A stretch of 64,000 bases of DNA, from the NCBI GenBank assembly GCA_949128115.1, contig OX421961.1, positions 86,101,277 through 86,165,276 of the forward strand, given 5' to 3'. The position numbers and the translations under genes were made by a program. Position 1 is the first letter of the stretch. Every line of letters starts with the position of its first letter. Source of the stretch: Anaspis maculata. Taxonomy: Eukaryota; Arthropoda; Insecta; Coleoptera; Scraptiidae. Shown here piece by piece: positions 48,725-60,909 of this stretch. The notes below the pieces were generated by a model. It saw only the letters and a list, made by a program, of their open reading frames with translations, made no database searches and was not told where the DNA came from.

Positions 48725-48887
48725 GGTGCTGGCCGAGTGGTATAAGTGATGGCAAGCCAAGCCATTCGCGCTGCCCTGTGTGGGTTCGAATCCCGCTACA
48801 TCCATGGATATTTTGTGCTGCCCTCGATGTTGCATAGCAGAACAGCTTGTAGATAACTGTCACCTCGTAAGATGGGACAAAAAAAAA
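48725..48887 (+). mobile_element. tRNA-derived SINE, Ser/Leu-like head
   Basis: TGGCCGAGTGG is a canonical A-box of class II tRNAs and GGGTTCGAATCCC a canonical B-box. An anticodon-like stem ATGGC/GCCAT encloses AAGCCAA. The acceptor stem does not pair, position 33 is A instead of T, and an unrelated body plus A-run (48879-48887) follows. This is a SINE and not a functional tRNA gene. Target duplications are unclear. Confidence 0.7.
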
Positions 48888-49000
48888 TTGAGAAGGAAAA
48901 TTCAACTTTTTAGCATGCGAGTGTCGCGCTGAGAGGAGTAGGGATGGAGATATGCGGCAGTGACGTGGCTAGCCTTTATTTCAATTTTTTCAAAGCACTT

Positions 49001-49086
49001 AGAATTGAGATAGTGCGCTGTGGTTTTTAACATAAATAATATAAGAATTGAGATACCGCGCTGAGGCTTTCATCATAAATAATATA
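49001..49086 (+). repeat. Two tandem copies of a 43-bp unit
   Basis: AGAATTGAGATA...CGCGCTG and CATAAATAATATA repeat head-to-tail at 49001-49043 and 49044-49086. Confidence 0.8.
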
Positions 49087-50799
49087 AAAGGTCAAGTCAA
49101 GTCCAGTTAGCCTATTACGCACTCAGAACACTCGCTACGCTCGCTCGTGCGTAATTTTTCTCTGTCTGTGTAATATGCTACTTACTACTCTTGTTACGTA
49201 ATGTACTGTTCCATAATAATTACCTGTCATGTGAAGCTAAACCTGCCACCACTATAAATTTAATAATGGTCGTAAACATATTCAATAATCAACTAATTTC
49301 TTGGTCATTTGTTCTAGGTAATTGCCGCACTACTTGTCGCTGCCGTTCATATTGCGTAGTATGGAAGCCCAGGTTTGTCACTTATGTCAATAATTAATGT
49401 GGTTTATATCAATAATTATCTCTATGTATACCTAGTTGTTCGGCGTCCTTCCGTTTTACACACCATTGCAATCAAAATGGACAAGATCTGGTAATTAGAT
49501 TTCTAATTGAAATATGGGATTTAATTAGGATCAATAAAAAATCAGTCGTAAAGGCACACAAATAACTCTAGCATGCAATTATGCAATTTCTGAGTTATAG
49601 CGCTCAATATTTCAAAGTCTTTATTGAATACGTGCGACGGATATTAAATAAAACCTGACTTTATGGATTCATTTACATGTCACGTCAAAAATTATTATTT
49701 ATACATACGTATGTGCATATAATCGAAGTGATTAATTTCAATTGATTCCATTGATAAATAGCCGACTGTTCCATTCCGTGGATTGCGATATACACTATTA
49801 TAGGTATACCTACTTGTATGAAAAATAATTGAACAGCGACCATAAAATTAATTGAAGGCTGATTAAAACCAGCTTTGAATACGCCCGTAGCATCCCACCT
49901 AATTAAAAGTGGACAAGAATACGTAATGGTTTTATCTAATATCTGAGGCTGATGCGTTTACAAGACCATCTACAGGGCCGCGTCCCATTTTATTGATAAA
50001 AGGTAATTGACGGAATGGTATTTTTTTTTAAACAAACAAACGCAGAATGCAGCTATGTGTTTGCGTGTTAGATGCAAGAGGCGCCTGTGGAGGCGCCCGA
50101 CGTCCGACGTCGTCTCCATGACAACGGCCTCTGATGCTCGAATCTGATTTATCTGCTTTCTATGACTATACATTTGGCCCACACCATCCGAAACAGAACC
50201 AGCAGTTCTTTCTGGTTAATGTTGTTGCATCCAATTTGTATCCATTCTTATATTTCACTTTGGGGTAACGTGTGAATATTATCGAATACTTCTGCTTTAC
50301 GTCGTCGTGGCTGTACCTACTACCTACGACGCTGACTGTGCGTTACAGGATTAGGGTATATCTTCGGGTATATCTATCTACATTGTGGTGTATATTGTAA
50401 GTATCAATGCAGAATGCAACAGGATGACTTGCATAATTTATGCCCAATTAATATTAATATAATAGATCAAAACCACATGTCTTCTCATTACACGACATGC
50501 AAATCTCTTACTCCGTTTGGCGTTAAAAAAGTTGAGTGAATTATACTTTGGCTACCATAAAGATAATAATATCGGAGTATTTTCAACAATCCGGAACTCG
50601 ATCCAGAGTTAATAGGTATAGGTATTTTTACTATTTTTATGAACCTATGTTTAATCCACTGCACCGTTTCACTTCTTCCTTATGCATGATAACATTTGAG
50701 CTGTTCGTTACACGAAGGAAGGGAAAATCCTATGATGTGCTACATTCGCTACTAAGTAGATAATGAGACCGCGTGATCATATCCGACAGGACGATCATA
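49087..50799. other. No supported gene
   Basis: The motif CTCGCTACGCTCGCTCGTGCG lies at about 49131-49151. No coding exon or element boundary is apparent. Confidence 0.35.
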
Positions 50800-51856
50800 C
50801 GGGGTGTTTCAATGGAATCGAGCCACCCTGAATAAATTTTTGACAGGTGAAATTTATGGAATTCCCCGAGACCCGTCGATTTTTCTTTTGAGGAGAACAT
50901 CTAAAGCATACAATCGCAAATTTCTATCCTCAACTCCCTCACCCCCACCCCAATTTCGAAATTTAAAATGACACTATGCTAACATCAAATAAAAGAGAAT
51001 TAAAATCTGTTTCTGAAAGATAAATTCTTGATTTTTCAACCCCTCCCCTTCTTCCTAAAATTCTCTGAATGTCTAATTTGATATTCTTGACCTCCTCAAT
51101 TCGCGTCAATGCAGTTAACGTCATCCTGTACAGCATCGAGGGAGACAATTTTCTGTAGAAAAAGTTCCACCCAAATTCACCCCTTTGCGCCCCCCCACCT
51201 CAACTCCAAAATCTAAAATGACACTACCTACTTTGCGATATATCAAATTGAAAAGAATTGAATTCTCTTTCCGAAAAAAATATTTTAAAAATGTTCAGAA
51301 ACCCTCTTTCTCTCGTGAAGTACTCCGGATGTCCAATTGATTAGGGGAGGAGTTGAAAATTGAAGAAAAAAGTTTTGAGAGAGAGGATTAAATTCCCTTT
51401 TATCCGATGTATCACAAGGTAGGTGGTGTCTTGGTGAATTTTGAACCCTTTGGGGGTTGGGGGAGAGCAAAGGGGTGAATTTGGGTAGCACTTTTTCCCA
51501 CTACAAATTCTCTTCCTCCGTGCTATTGAGGATGAAGCTGACAAGATCAAAGAAAATTCAGGGGTCGAGAATAATAAATTGGAATTTTAGGAAAAAGAGG
51601 GGTGGAGTTGAAGATACAATTTTTTTTAGAAAGAAAATCTAATTCTCTTAAATTTGATGTATCGCAAGGAAGGTAGTGTTATTTGAAATTTTGTAGTTGG
51701 GTGGTTGGAGGCGAGAGGGTTAAATAAGATGGAAATTTCCCAATGTATGCTTTAGATGTCTCCCTCGAAACAAAAATCGACGGGTCTCGGGAAATTGTCT
51801 AAATTTCATCAGGCAAAAACTTATTCAGGGTTGCTCGTTTCCATTGAAACAACCTG
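50800..51856. mobile_element. Foldback element, shared core with different ends
   Basis: CGGGGTGTTTCAATGGAATC (50800) is mirrored by TTTCCATTGAAACAACCTG near 51856. The inside carries the same core as 30901-31947: GTCGATTTTT, GAACATCTAAAGCATAC, pyrimidine blocks CCCCACC and ATATCAAATTGAAAAG. The arms are about 500 bp. The left side has TA; the right side has CA. Confidence 0.72.
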
Positions 51857-52107
51857 CATATTATTCCTTCACAGAATTCGCGTTTTAGAAAACTACTAGG
51901 TTAGAGATAAGGCGGACTTAGGGAAAATATGAACACTTTCATCAAGAAATGACAAAATTTCTTTCCTGTTGGTTCTTGCAAATTAGGGAATAGAGATGCT
52001 TTTTTTGTACTCAAGTAGCTTCACCATTTTCTTTTTGATTTGTTACATAAGATTGTTGTCTATCAACTGTCGTTGTAAAATACAGGGTGTTAAGCCTCTG
52101 TCACACA

Positions 52108-52295
52108 CTCATTGAAATCATAATTCTCATTGAAAATCTGGGACGAGATTGATGATGAAAACGCATAAAAGCATATTTGCGAGTGAAAACTGTTGTCCCA
52201 GATTTCTGGCATACTTGCAAGTATACTTGTTTTCATCCTTGTTTTCATCATTGATCTAGTCCCAAATTGTCAATGAGAAGTGTGATTCCAATGAT
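52108..52295. repeat. Short palindromic MITE
   Basis: CATTGAAATCATAATTCTCA and GATTGATGATGAAAAC pair with sequence at 52230-52295. Non-coding. Confidence 0.65.
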
Positions 52296-52351
52296 CGTAT
52301 ACAGGGTATCGTATACGAATATACAGGGTGATTTATGTGTTCAACCGAAAA

Positions 52352-53216
52352 GTTTGATTGGCCATATCTCAGGAATAGATCTATAGAATCGATTAAAATT
52401 TTGCAGGTATATTCTAGAACCAAAGGCCTTTGTAGGGCCTCTTTTATTTATAACATAAATACAGGACCGTAACCAAAAATTTGGTTTTCGAGTTCCTGTT
52501 GAAAGAATCATCCTGTGTATAAGATTTTTTTCATATTGTTGTTTTTTCATGATGTCATATTCCAAAACTACATAAAACATGCTACAAAATGCGATTCCTA
52601 AATTGTATGGCACTAATTTAGCTGTTCGAGAAAAAAATATATTACCAAGAGATTTTTCGTGAATATTTTTGAAAATTTGATTTCAAATCACTCAAATAAC
52701 GCTATTCCAGATGGTCAAACAAAGTCACAATTTCAATTTTGATGTTCTACCAAACTAATTTGGATTACGAATTTGGGTATGAATCTGAGGTACCAAATTC
52801 ATGTTTTCAGAAAACTCTCCTGAAATTATCCTTGGTTAGTTAGAGCATCACAATTAAAATAATGACTTTGTTTGACCATCTGGAATAGCGTTTCACTGAT
52901 TCAAATTGAAATTTTTGAAAATATTCGTGAAAAATTGTTGGTAATAATTTTTTTTCAAATTAGCTAAATTAGTGCCAATTGAACTAGGAATCGCATTTTG
53001 TAGAATTTTCCATGTATCTTCCGAATATGACATCAGATTTTGAATAAAATCTATACATGCTGACTTTTTCAACAGAAAGTCGAAAAACAAAATTTTGGGT
53101 ACGGCCCTGTATTCATTTCATAAATGAATAGGGCGCTACAAAACCTTTGGTTCAAGAATATACCAGCAAAATTTCACTCGACTCTATTGATCTATTCGTG
53201 AGATATAGCCAATCTG
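52352..53216. mobile_element. Palindromic element with about 400-bp arms
   Basis: GTTTGATTGGCCATATCTCA (52352) is mirrored at about 53196-53216. Shared landmarks are AATAGATC.AT, CAAAGG and GTATATTC. The innermost pair CGCTATTCCAGATGGTCAAA occurs at about 52700 and inverted at about 52870. A solo arm is found at 24655-24725. Confidence 0.72.
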
Positions 53217-53217
53217 T

Positions 53218-54316
53218 GGTCAATAGTATCTGAGATACAGCGTCTGCTAAAACGCAGTATAAATTACTCAAAATTTATTTCCAAATTTTACGTAACAATT
53301 TGCATAGTGTCAGTTCAGGGACTGTAACGTGAACAGCATATGTGCGGATTGCAATGTGTTTTACATTTTTGGAAAGCCAATTCAACATTCGATATCACAC
53401 TTTTGTCTAGATGTCGCCAACTTCAAATTGATACTTTTCCTCGACATCTGAAATCGATACTTGATTCCCCGAAGAATCCCCATAAATTGATTTTTTTCAT
53501 ACCATGCCATTTGCCTAATTTTTCAAGTAGAGTAAAACCATCCAAGGAATATATGAAGAACTGAATACCAAAAAAATAACATGTTTCAGAATCTTTTTCC
53601 CAGTGATGGTTCCAGAGTTATATGAGTTGAAAGACTCAAACGACCTATTTGGAAAAAAGATACATGATCCGGACACTAACTGCTGGATACTGTACGGACG
53701 TTGCATTTGAGGTGTAAGATGTCATTTGACAGGCTATTCTATTCTATTTCATTCAATGTTACTTGGCAGACGTGGAAAGTACATGAGTATATTCAATACG
53801 TCTGCTAAGTGACATTTTGTTTCATCAAATGCAAGGTCCGTACAGTATTCAGCAGTTAGTGTCCGGACTACCTATCTTTCTTCCAAATAGATCGTTTTAG
53901 TCTTTCAATCCATATTACTCAGGAACCATCACTAGGAAAAAGATCCCAAAACATGTTATTTTTTTGGTATTCAATTATTCAAATATTCCTTGGATGTTTT
54001 GCCCTACTTAGAAAATTGAGCAAATGGCATGGTATAAGAAAAATCGTGGCTTGGGAATTCTTCGGGACATCAAGTATCGATTTCAAAGGTCGAGGAAAAG
54101 TACCATTTTGAAGTTGGCGACTTCTAGACAAAAGTGTGATACTAAATGTTGGATTGGCTTTCCAAACATGTAAAACACATTGAAATCCGCACATTTGCTG
54201 TCCACATTACAACCCGTGAACTGACACTATGCAAATTGTTACGTAAAATCCGGAAATAGATTTTGAGTGATTTTCACTGCGGTCTGCCAGACGCTGTATC
54301 TCGAAGACTATCGACC
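53218..54316. mobile_element. Palindromic element with about 530-bp arms
   Basis: GAGATACAGCGTCTG near 53232 is mirrored at about 54291-54305. Pairing continues through TTACGTAACAATTTGCATAG, CACACTTTTGTCTAGA and the central AGACGT / ACGTCT near 53770-53810. It immediately abuts the preceding palindrome. Confidence 0.78.
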
Positions 54317-55015
54317 AGAAAGTAATGAGTTTAGTACTGATCTCTTGAAAATTTAACGGACTACATTTGCTTCACGGGTATTTGTGTTCTTAAGGTGATA
54401 GTTTACAAGTTATTTAGAAAACATCGAAAACTATCAAGGATGGCGCTCTTTTATTGGTCCTACGAAAAAATCCAAGCCTTAGAATTTTCGGGAATTCAGT
54501 ATGTTATTCTACACGCATAAAAAGGTAATCTTGAGTTAAGACAAAGCGTTTGATGTCAAGTATATGTTAAGTTTGTATATACGCAAAGAGATGATATTCT
54601 CACTCCAAGAGTTTTAGTTTCTCCAAAAGAAGACTGTCATAGTATCAGCTGAAAGCTGTAGCACGTTGAATTTGAATACAATACTTATCAAACGGAGTAT
54701 GTCCAGTGTTTCACAAAAAGTATACGATAGTCTTGCAATTAGATTAGATAAGTCTTGCAACAATACAGCAAGTGATTTTGTTATAAGAACAATCGGCTTG
54801 ACTACCGCATATTAGCTTTTTGGTAGAAGAAAATTATTCTTGAGATAAAATTATAACTAAATTGGACTTATACTGCTCCTGGTTAAAGCAAATATATTTA
54901 ATGTTTACAGGAAGAGTTCGTTGCTTTCGTATGGATAAATTCATGGTTTCAGTTCAACTATAGGATTATCTTATATCGAAAATATTCGAATCTTGATTCT
55001 GTTTATCAAGAGCAT
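54317..55015. other. No recognisable feature
   Basis: AT-rich, short open frames only. Confidence 0.35.
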
Positions 55016-55557
55016 ACAGGATGTCCCAGTACTCGCGCCCCAGAGTCAAAGGCAGTTTAGGGAAATGCTTCAAATGTGTCAGAAAAATGTTAAAAATGGG
55101 TGTTTTTTTTTATATGGGGCGTCAAAGGGGTCACTTTGCCCCTTCCAATTTTTATTATCTGAAGAACTTCCAGTAAATTTTTGTCTTTCTAAAAACAATT
55201 GCAAAAAGTTCCAGACGTCCCCAATGCGATGTAAGACAGGAAGTAAAATAATTCATTTCCATAGAATTCTTTTACAGATCATTTTTAATCATGAAAATCT
55301 GTATTTTTAGAATTTTTGAGTCGCTGGCGGGCGCCGCTCTGTACAGTAAGTAAATAAATTTGTTGCACACACACTGAAAAGCTCAATTATTTTGGAATCT
55401 CATCAGATAATAAAATAAGAGGGGGCAAAGTCCCACCCTTCGATGCCCCATATCTCCAAAAATGGAAATCCAATTTATTCAAACATTTTTCGGACACATT
55501 TGTAGCAATTCCCTTAACTGGCTTTGACTCTGAGGCACGAGTCCTGGGACACCCTGT
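55016..55557. mobile_element. CAGGGTG-type MITE with TA target
   Basis: TACAGGATGTCCCAGTACTC (from 55015) and the right end GAGTCCTGGGACACCCTGTA are inverted. Pairing continues through GCCCCAGAGTCAAAG and CATATGGGGC for about 200 bp. TA lies at each edge. The interior has no transposase. Confidence 0.8.
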
Positions 55558-55613
55558 ATACCTAAACAAGCTTATGGATAAAGGCTGAAATTACAACAAT
55601 TAAGTATAGTATA

Positions 55614-55942
55614 GAGGAGCTTGTGGTGTGGTTAGTTAGCGCGTTCGACTACCACTCCAGAGGTCGCGGGTTCGATCTCCGCCGGGAACGGATTTTCGGC
55701 CTAGAAAACAAGCTCCTTGGTTTAGTTGGAATGCTTGCTAAATGCAAGACGCGCCGTGTGTCGCATAGCACGTAAAATACGAACGATGGTGCCGACCCCA
55801 TGCGATGTTGGTGGTCGTTAAAAATCCCTACCCTGTGTAAAATGCAAAATTTCCGGTATAGTGGAGGAAAGCATTCACCGGCGTCGGTGTTAGGCCTCGT
55901 TGCGGAAATAGGCCGACGTTAAATAAACGATTAAAAAAAAAA
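55614..55942 (+). mobile_element. Full-length tRNA-derived SINE with 12-bp target duplication
   Basis: The head holds a degenerate A-box (TGGTGTGGTTAGTTAGCGCG) and a B-box GGGTTCGATCTCC. A body of about 250 bp follows, then CGATTAAAAAAAAAAA. The direct repeat AAGTATAGTATA flanks it (55602-55613, 55943-55954). The intact duplication suggests recent insertion. The partial copy at 46500 shows the family is dispersed. Confidence 0.88.
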
Positions 55943-56300
55943 AAGTATAGTATATTAAAAAAAATGTATTTCGCAGAAGTTCAAATACAAACATCGATAG
56001 AAATCCAAATCCAGATGGGTATACATTTCAAACAAAAACGAATTCTTCGTATATTCTTTCTTCTTATTCTTCTTCTTTCTTCTTATTCAAAAACAAAAAG
56101 GCGGCATTTTATTGTCGCGCCGGATGCCGCAGCACCCAACCGGCACTGCAACATCACTATGTGGACAACTTGCGTGAATTCAACTGAAATTTGCACGAAA
56201 AGAGAATCTCGCATAAATATTTAGGTATACCATATACAAAATTTTATGTAGTAATGATGGGAAAACACTGATCATCTTAAGCTCCTTCATCAAATGATAC

Positions 56301-56700
56301 CATGTGATCCACAAAATTCGGAGTTGGGGTTGGCTTTGGGAACAAAATATTGATGGAATGGAGCCCGATGGCCCCTAATAAGACTAGCGGAACTCGTGAG
56401 ACACGGTTAGAACTGGCGTATCTCTGCGTTTACTAAATGAACTAGCGTATCTCTGCGTTCACTAAATGAACTAGCGTATAGCCTGTGTAAATCAAATGGG
56501 AGGGACGCTAGTTCATTTGGTGAACGCAGAGATACGCTAGTTCATTTGGTAAGCGCAGAGATACGCTGGTTCTAACCGTGTCTCACGAGTTACGCTAGTC
56601 TTATTAGGGGCCATCGAGCCATGGATAGACTGAATTGGCTGAATGGCCGAATTTCTCGACTTCAAAGCCACCTCCGATGACGAATTTTGTGGATCGCACG
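56301..56700. mobile_element. MITE with GATCCACAAAATTCG ends
   Basis: CATGTGATCCACAAAATTCG (56301) is mirrored at 56681-56700. Pairing extends to GGTTGGCTTTGG / CTTCAAAGCCACC. The middle is occupied by a second palindrome (56366-56616). The hairpin at 444-544 carries related ends. Confidence 0.6.
56366..56616. repeat. Near-perfect 251-bp palindrome with tandem 29-bp units
   Basis: CGATGGCCCCTAATAAGACT (56366) pairs with the right end at 56616. Each arm of about 110 bp contains two direct copies of a 29-bp unit beginning CGTATCTCTGCGTT and ending AATGAACTAG. A 4-bp AGCC lies on each side. The arms pair almost perfectly, so it would form a long hairpin if transcribed. Confidence 0.85.
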
Positions 56701-58519
56701 GTTTGTACAAGTGAGTAAAGGAACTTACCTGTGAATTCTTCGATAAGTTCTGGATTGCAACCCCAAAGTTGGAGATACGGGTCCATGTTGCACACGCGGT
56801 AGGTATAAATTTTTTTGCAGGAGCAGAAGTAGCTCACATTGGCGTGTTTGTGCGCGTGCTAGTGTTGTTGCCGAAAGATGACGCAATACAATGAAACTTC
56901 GGGCGGATTGATAATATATATTCTTGATCCAAGAGTCTCAGTTTTCAGACCAAAAATATACAATCAATTCAAGAATAATTGAATATTTGGGGGAACTGAT
57001 CATCGTCTTAGTTCAAGCATAATGGCATTTGAGTTCAGTAAGTTGAAATGTTGTTTCGAAAATTGCATTTTCAGATTGAAATCACAATATGTTCTAAACT
57101 GTGAAGTTTTCAATATTCTCAGTTGGAGATCTTGAAATGCTTGAGAGGAAATTTTCATTAGTTCTGAACAAGTTTACCTATAAATTTGTTTCAAAAACAA
57201 AGTTTATTACATCCAAGATATTCAATAATATCAGTTCAAAAGAATAGTCTCATTTTGAGAATGTCTGACAAAACTATTACATTTTTCGAACAAATACTGG
57301 TTTCGTATTGAACTGAAAAAACTATTTCAATTTGAATGTATTGAATCATCAAGCCAAGTCAATGAATCAAGTAAATATGATACTATTGGATTGAAATTAC
57401 GTTTTTATGCGTGTACGTTAAATTCTGCATCGATCCACCAAATTTTGTCAACTTCCGAATTTATTTCCAGTTTGACCCGATTTTTGCTAATTTTGACTGG
57501 ACTATTAAGCGTTCGGCAGTTATCATGGAGGATTACACACAGACACACAAACAGACATACAGACATACTTACTCTGGGAATGGTCTTAATCGTCTTGGAG
57601 GACCTCAAAATGGATATATCCGTCGAAATCTCGCAAAGTAATTTGCGATTTCGGGAAAGTAAAATTGAATTTCCATAACTAATTACTTATGTCATTATTG
57701 ATAATTCACGATAAAACCGAGGCCAACACAAATAATTTAGAACAAGAACGAAGAAAATCGGACGCTTGGTTCAATCGCTATGGTCGAAAAACCAAAAATT
57801 GAAGATGGCCACGGTTTTTTCAAGGTGGCGGATTTTCCCCAAGTGGGATTTTTTTGGGACTTTTGGGATTTCAGTTAGGACATCATCCTTGACATTTCCA
57901 CCAATTTTCAGCTTGCTATTTCAAATGTCCGGGTTAGGGCTATGTTTTGTCGATTTTGACTGGACTATATTGGCGAAACGGGCACTACACACAGCCACCG
58001 ACGGAGATTAGCAAAATAGGGCCGATTTTTATTTCAACGTGGCGTCACCGGGTAATATTGCGCCCTCCAAAGAAATGGATTTTTGGGTTTTCACCTTTTC
58101 TCCTTTTCATGTGGAAATACCTTGAAATGTCTCTAAATGTCAGTTGACGAAAAAATGCTGGCTTCGATTCAGAGACCTTCCAGGTGGAACCGGTGTAAAC
58201 ATACAAAAGATTTTCGAAATCCATCAAAATTCTAGGTACTCTTGGAGCGTTTGAAAAAAAAATCATGTCTTAGTTAACCTTAGAGAATGTAGGACTCATT
58301 ACGTATTGTATCACATATTTAAAACGTCTCTAGGTATCACTATGTATTTATAACGGAGAATAATTACAATCAATATGAACCCTACATACACATGTCCATT
58401 CCCAGGCTGGTTGACTTGAAATTCAACTGAACTCTTGCTACAACCCCGTTAAAGTCTACCACTTAAGCAAACGAAACCGGTAGGCAAAGTTGTGGCACAA
58501 GCTTTTCTTCAAGAATAAA
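56701..58519. other. No supported gene; weak direct repeats
   Basis: ATTTTGACTGGACTAT recurs at about 57491 and 57952, each followed by ACACACA-type sequence, suggesting a diverged dispersed repeat. No coding exon is visible. Confidence 0.35.
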
Positions 58520-58527
58520 GACTTCTT

Positions 58528-59133
58528 CAGTGGTCGAAATGTACCGGAACAGACCGGAACGGCGTTCCGGTTCGTGAAATATTTTCAAAAACCGTTCCGT
58601 CTCGTGAAATTTTGTCAAAAGTCGTTCCGTTTGGTGAAAAATGTGCCGATAAGACGTTTAGACTTATGTTCCAATCTAATTTTGTCTTTTGTTGAATTAT
58701 TTTGATTTTATTGTCTTGTCATCACATTTATTCTTTCAGGAAATTATAATCATCTATTATTATTGTAGAGAGATATGTATCCATCAACGAAGAAAATTCG
58801 GTAATATCACTTTTTGAGCTGTTCGTGAACTCAACGTAGAGTGATATAATGACCCATTTTTCTGGAACTCCAGCAAAATATTTGTTGGAGGAAACCAGGC
58901 TCAATCCTATAACTGAATTTAGGTACATCGTAAATGGGATATGATCGTCTACTCATTAGTACCTATCCTGAGCACATTAGAATTATCTAAAAAAAACTGC
59001 TTGAACTTTTGAACTTTTTAATGGAACAGAAATGGGGAAGTCTCGGGGGGGGGGGGGGAGTTTCGCCTACAGCGCTTGATCGCATCCAAAGTCCTAGCGT
59101 TCCGGTTCGTGAAAATTGCCATTTCGACCACTG
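58528..59133. mobile_element. hAT-like MITE with 8-bp target duplication
   Basis: CAGTGGTCGAAATG (58528) and CATTTCGACCACTG (59133) are inverted. A perfect 8-bp direct repeat GACTTCTT lies at 58520-58527 and 59134-59141. The left subterminal region repeats CGTTCCG.TTCGTGAAA about three times, and the right end has one copy inverted relative to the terminus. A run of 13 G lies near 59046. Confidence 0.85.
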
Positions 59134-59141
59134 GACTTCTT

Positions 59142-60281
59142 ATATTTGTAGGTGATACCTGCCTATAGTTTTTGAAGAACAGGGGTAATTACTTACATGC
59201 CGCAAACTATACCTAACGTGCCATCACTCGTGAGAAGCATCGGTACAGCAGTACAGCACTTTCCTGGTTTTGTAACACATTATGTAAATTGTAAATTACA
59301 CCGTGTGTGCGACAAAATCTTGAACAGCCGACGACGCGTGATTCGTGTGAAAATGGGACAGTCTCTCCGTCTGTCTCACACGTCTCTCCCAAAGCAAGCA
59401 CTTATTCCTTTCCAGGGGACATATTTCATCTGCCGATGATGGACATCAAAATCGTGCGTGTAGTATTCGCTGTGGGTTTTGTACTCAACGGTCCCGTTCA
59501 TCGGGAGAACATTCGAACGTTATGGCAACGGGGAATGTGCAGAGATTACGTCTTGACAATTTTAATGAACGTACTCCATAAAACTCCCGCCAAAATTATT
59601 ATGGGAGGAACGAGTTAGTAAATCAGAGCTGTGTCGACTAATTACTACCTATACCTATTATGGTGAGAGGTAATATGGCTGATGGACGCTGGCAGCAATC
59701 TTACCTAGAAGAAATATGTGGCCGATAACAGTTTACACTGATCTAGAATGCTTGCTAGTGCTGACCTGAATTACGGAAACTGAATTACTGAAACTGAATT
59801 ACTATACATAGATCTGATGCTATCCTGTCTGCAACGACGGTGGAAATGCAACAGAGCAGCCCACCACAAAACTGGTGAAAGGCTGTTCGGGGAATGGTCT
59901 AAAAGGCGTTGTTGTCGCTGTGCAAGATAGCATATAGCTGTATCAGAGCCCAGGGGTTCTCCCTTCCATCAGTCTTTCGAAGACATAGCGTCCTAATCTA
60001 ATCACCGATGTATATTCCTACTCAGACATGTTCCTGGCTGCAGTTAACTTTGTTACCGACACCCTCGAGTTGCCGTTTCCCCTGCGGTTACTGAAAAGCA
60101 TTACCTATACCGCAACACCACATTCAGCTTGACTAGTTAGAAAACCCGTCAACAACAATTCATGGCAACTATTGTGAAGCATCGCTCGCAATTACAGGAC
60201 GTTGAGAAAATCACACCCTCATAATGTTATTGTACCTACATTACCAAGTTATTGCTGGTCGGTCGGTTAGAGGAAAAAATA
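59142..60281. other. No supported gene
   Basis: Overlapping open frames near 59197-59618 lack motifs, and no clear element ends are seen. Confidence 0.35.
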
Positions 60282-60907
60282 CAGGTGTCCCAGCTAAAAC
60301 ATACCAGCTCGTTTTTGTCTGAGAATATCTAGGCAACACAATTATCGAAAAACAAGAATGAAGTTTTAACTAAGTTTGCACTAAATAAACAGCTTTTCAA
60401 TGCAAAAACGAAAGTAAAATGTGTGTAACTCTTACAAAAACTACATCAAGGTAAATTTTAAACTGACGGCCATTTTCTTCTTGGCAGTACGCCAATGGAG
60501 CCTGAAACTCGGATCGAACATTTTGGAGAGTTTCGGGCTGTAGGTAGTGCCCTTATCTTATTTTGTCCCGAATTCTCTCGTTCAACTGGTCGATGTTATT
60601 TGACCGATTGAAATAAACCTTCCCTTTGATGTAGCCCTAGTACTCAACACGACTGCATAATTTCCCCCGTGAATTTTACAATAGTTGACGTCTACTTGAC
60701 ATGAAATCATAGAAATTACAAAGAATCAAACATCCATGCAAATAACCTAGCTTCGAGAGTTCTGGAGGCGTCGCTGGTATAGTTCATAAGCCTTCACCAT
60801 GGCAATACACTTGGATCTGCTCTTTTTTGGGATCTGATGCGTGTATTATGCGTTCAGCTTTTATTTTCAACAAAGCAGGCGAGCCCAGTTTGACAGAATC
60901 CACCCTG
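60282..60907 (-). mobile_element. Tc1/mariner-like remnant with CAGGTGTCC and CACCCTG ends
   Basis: The ends CAGGTGTCCCAGCTAAAA (60282) and GAATCCACCCTG (60907) lie between TA dinucleotides (60280-60281, 60908-60909). The minus strand encodes a decayed C-terminal transposase segment. At 626 bp it is an internally deleted derivative. Confidence 0.65.
60397..60636 (-). pseudogene. Tc1/mariner-like transposase C-terminal fragment, frameshifted
   Basis: The minus strand reads GYIKGKVYFNRSNNIDQLNE then RIRDKIR and a stop. In another frame it continues YLQPETLQNVRSEFQAPLAY and CQEENGRQF, ending at 60397. The order GY.K..VY...N.I..L..RI followed by .PE.L.NVR.EF..R..YC....G.QF is typical of the tail of a large insect DDE transposase group. 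The expected tryptophan before GYIK is a stop (TAG) and no catalytic residues remain. Non-functional. Confidence 0.7.
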
Positions 60908-60909
60908 TA

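Noticed and set aside
48725..48798. Functional tRNA gene
   Set aside because: A- and B-boxes are canonical, but the acceptor stem does not pair, the base before the anticodon is A, and a SINE body with an A-run follows.
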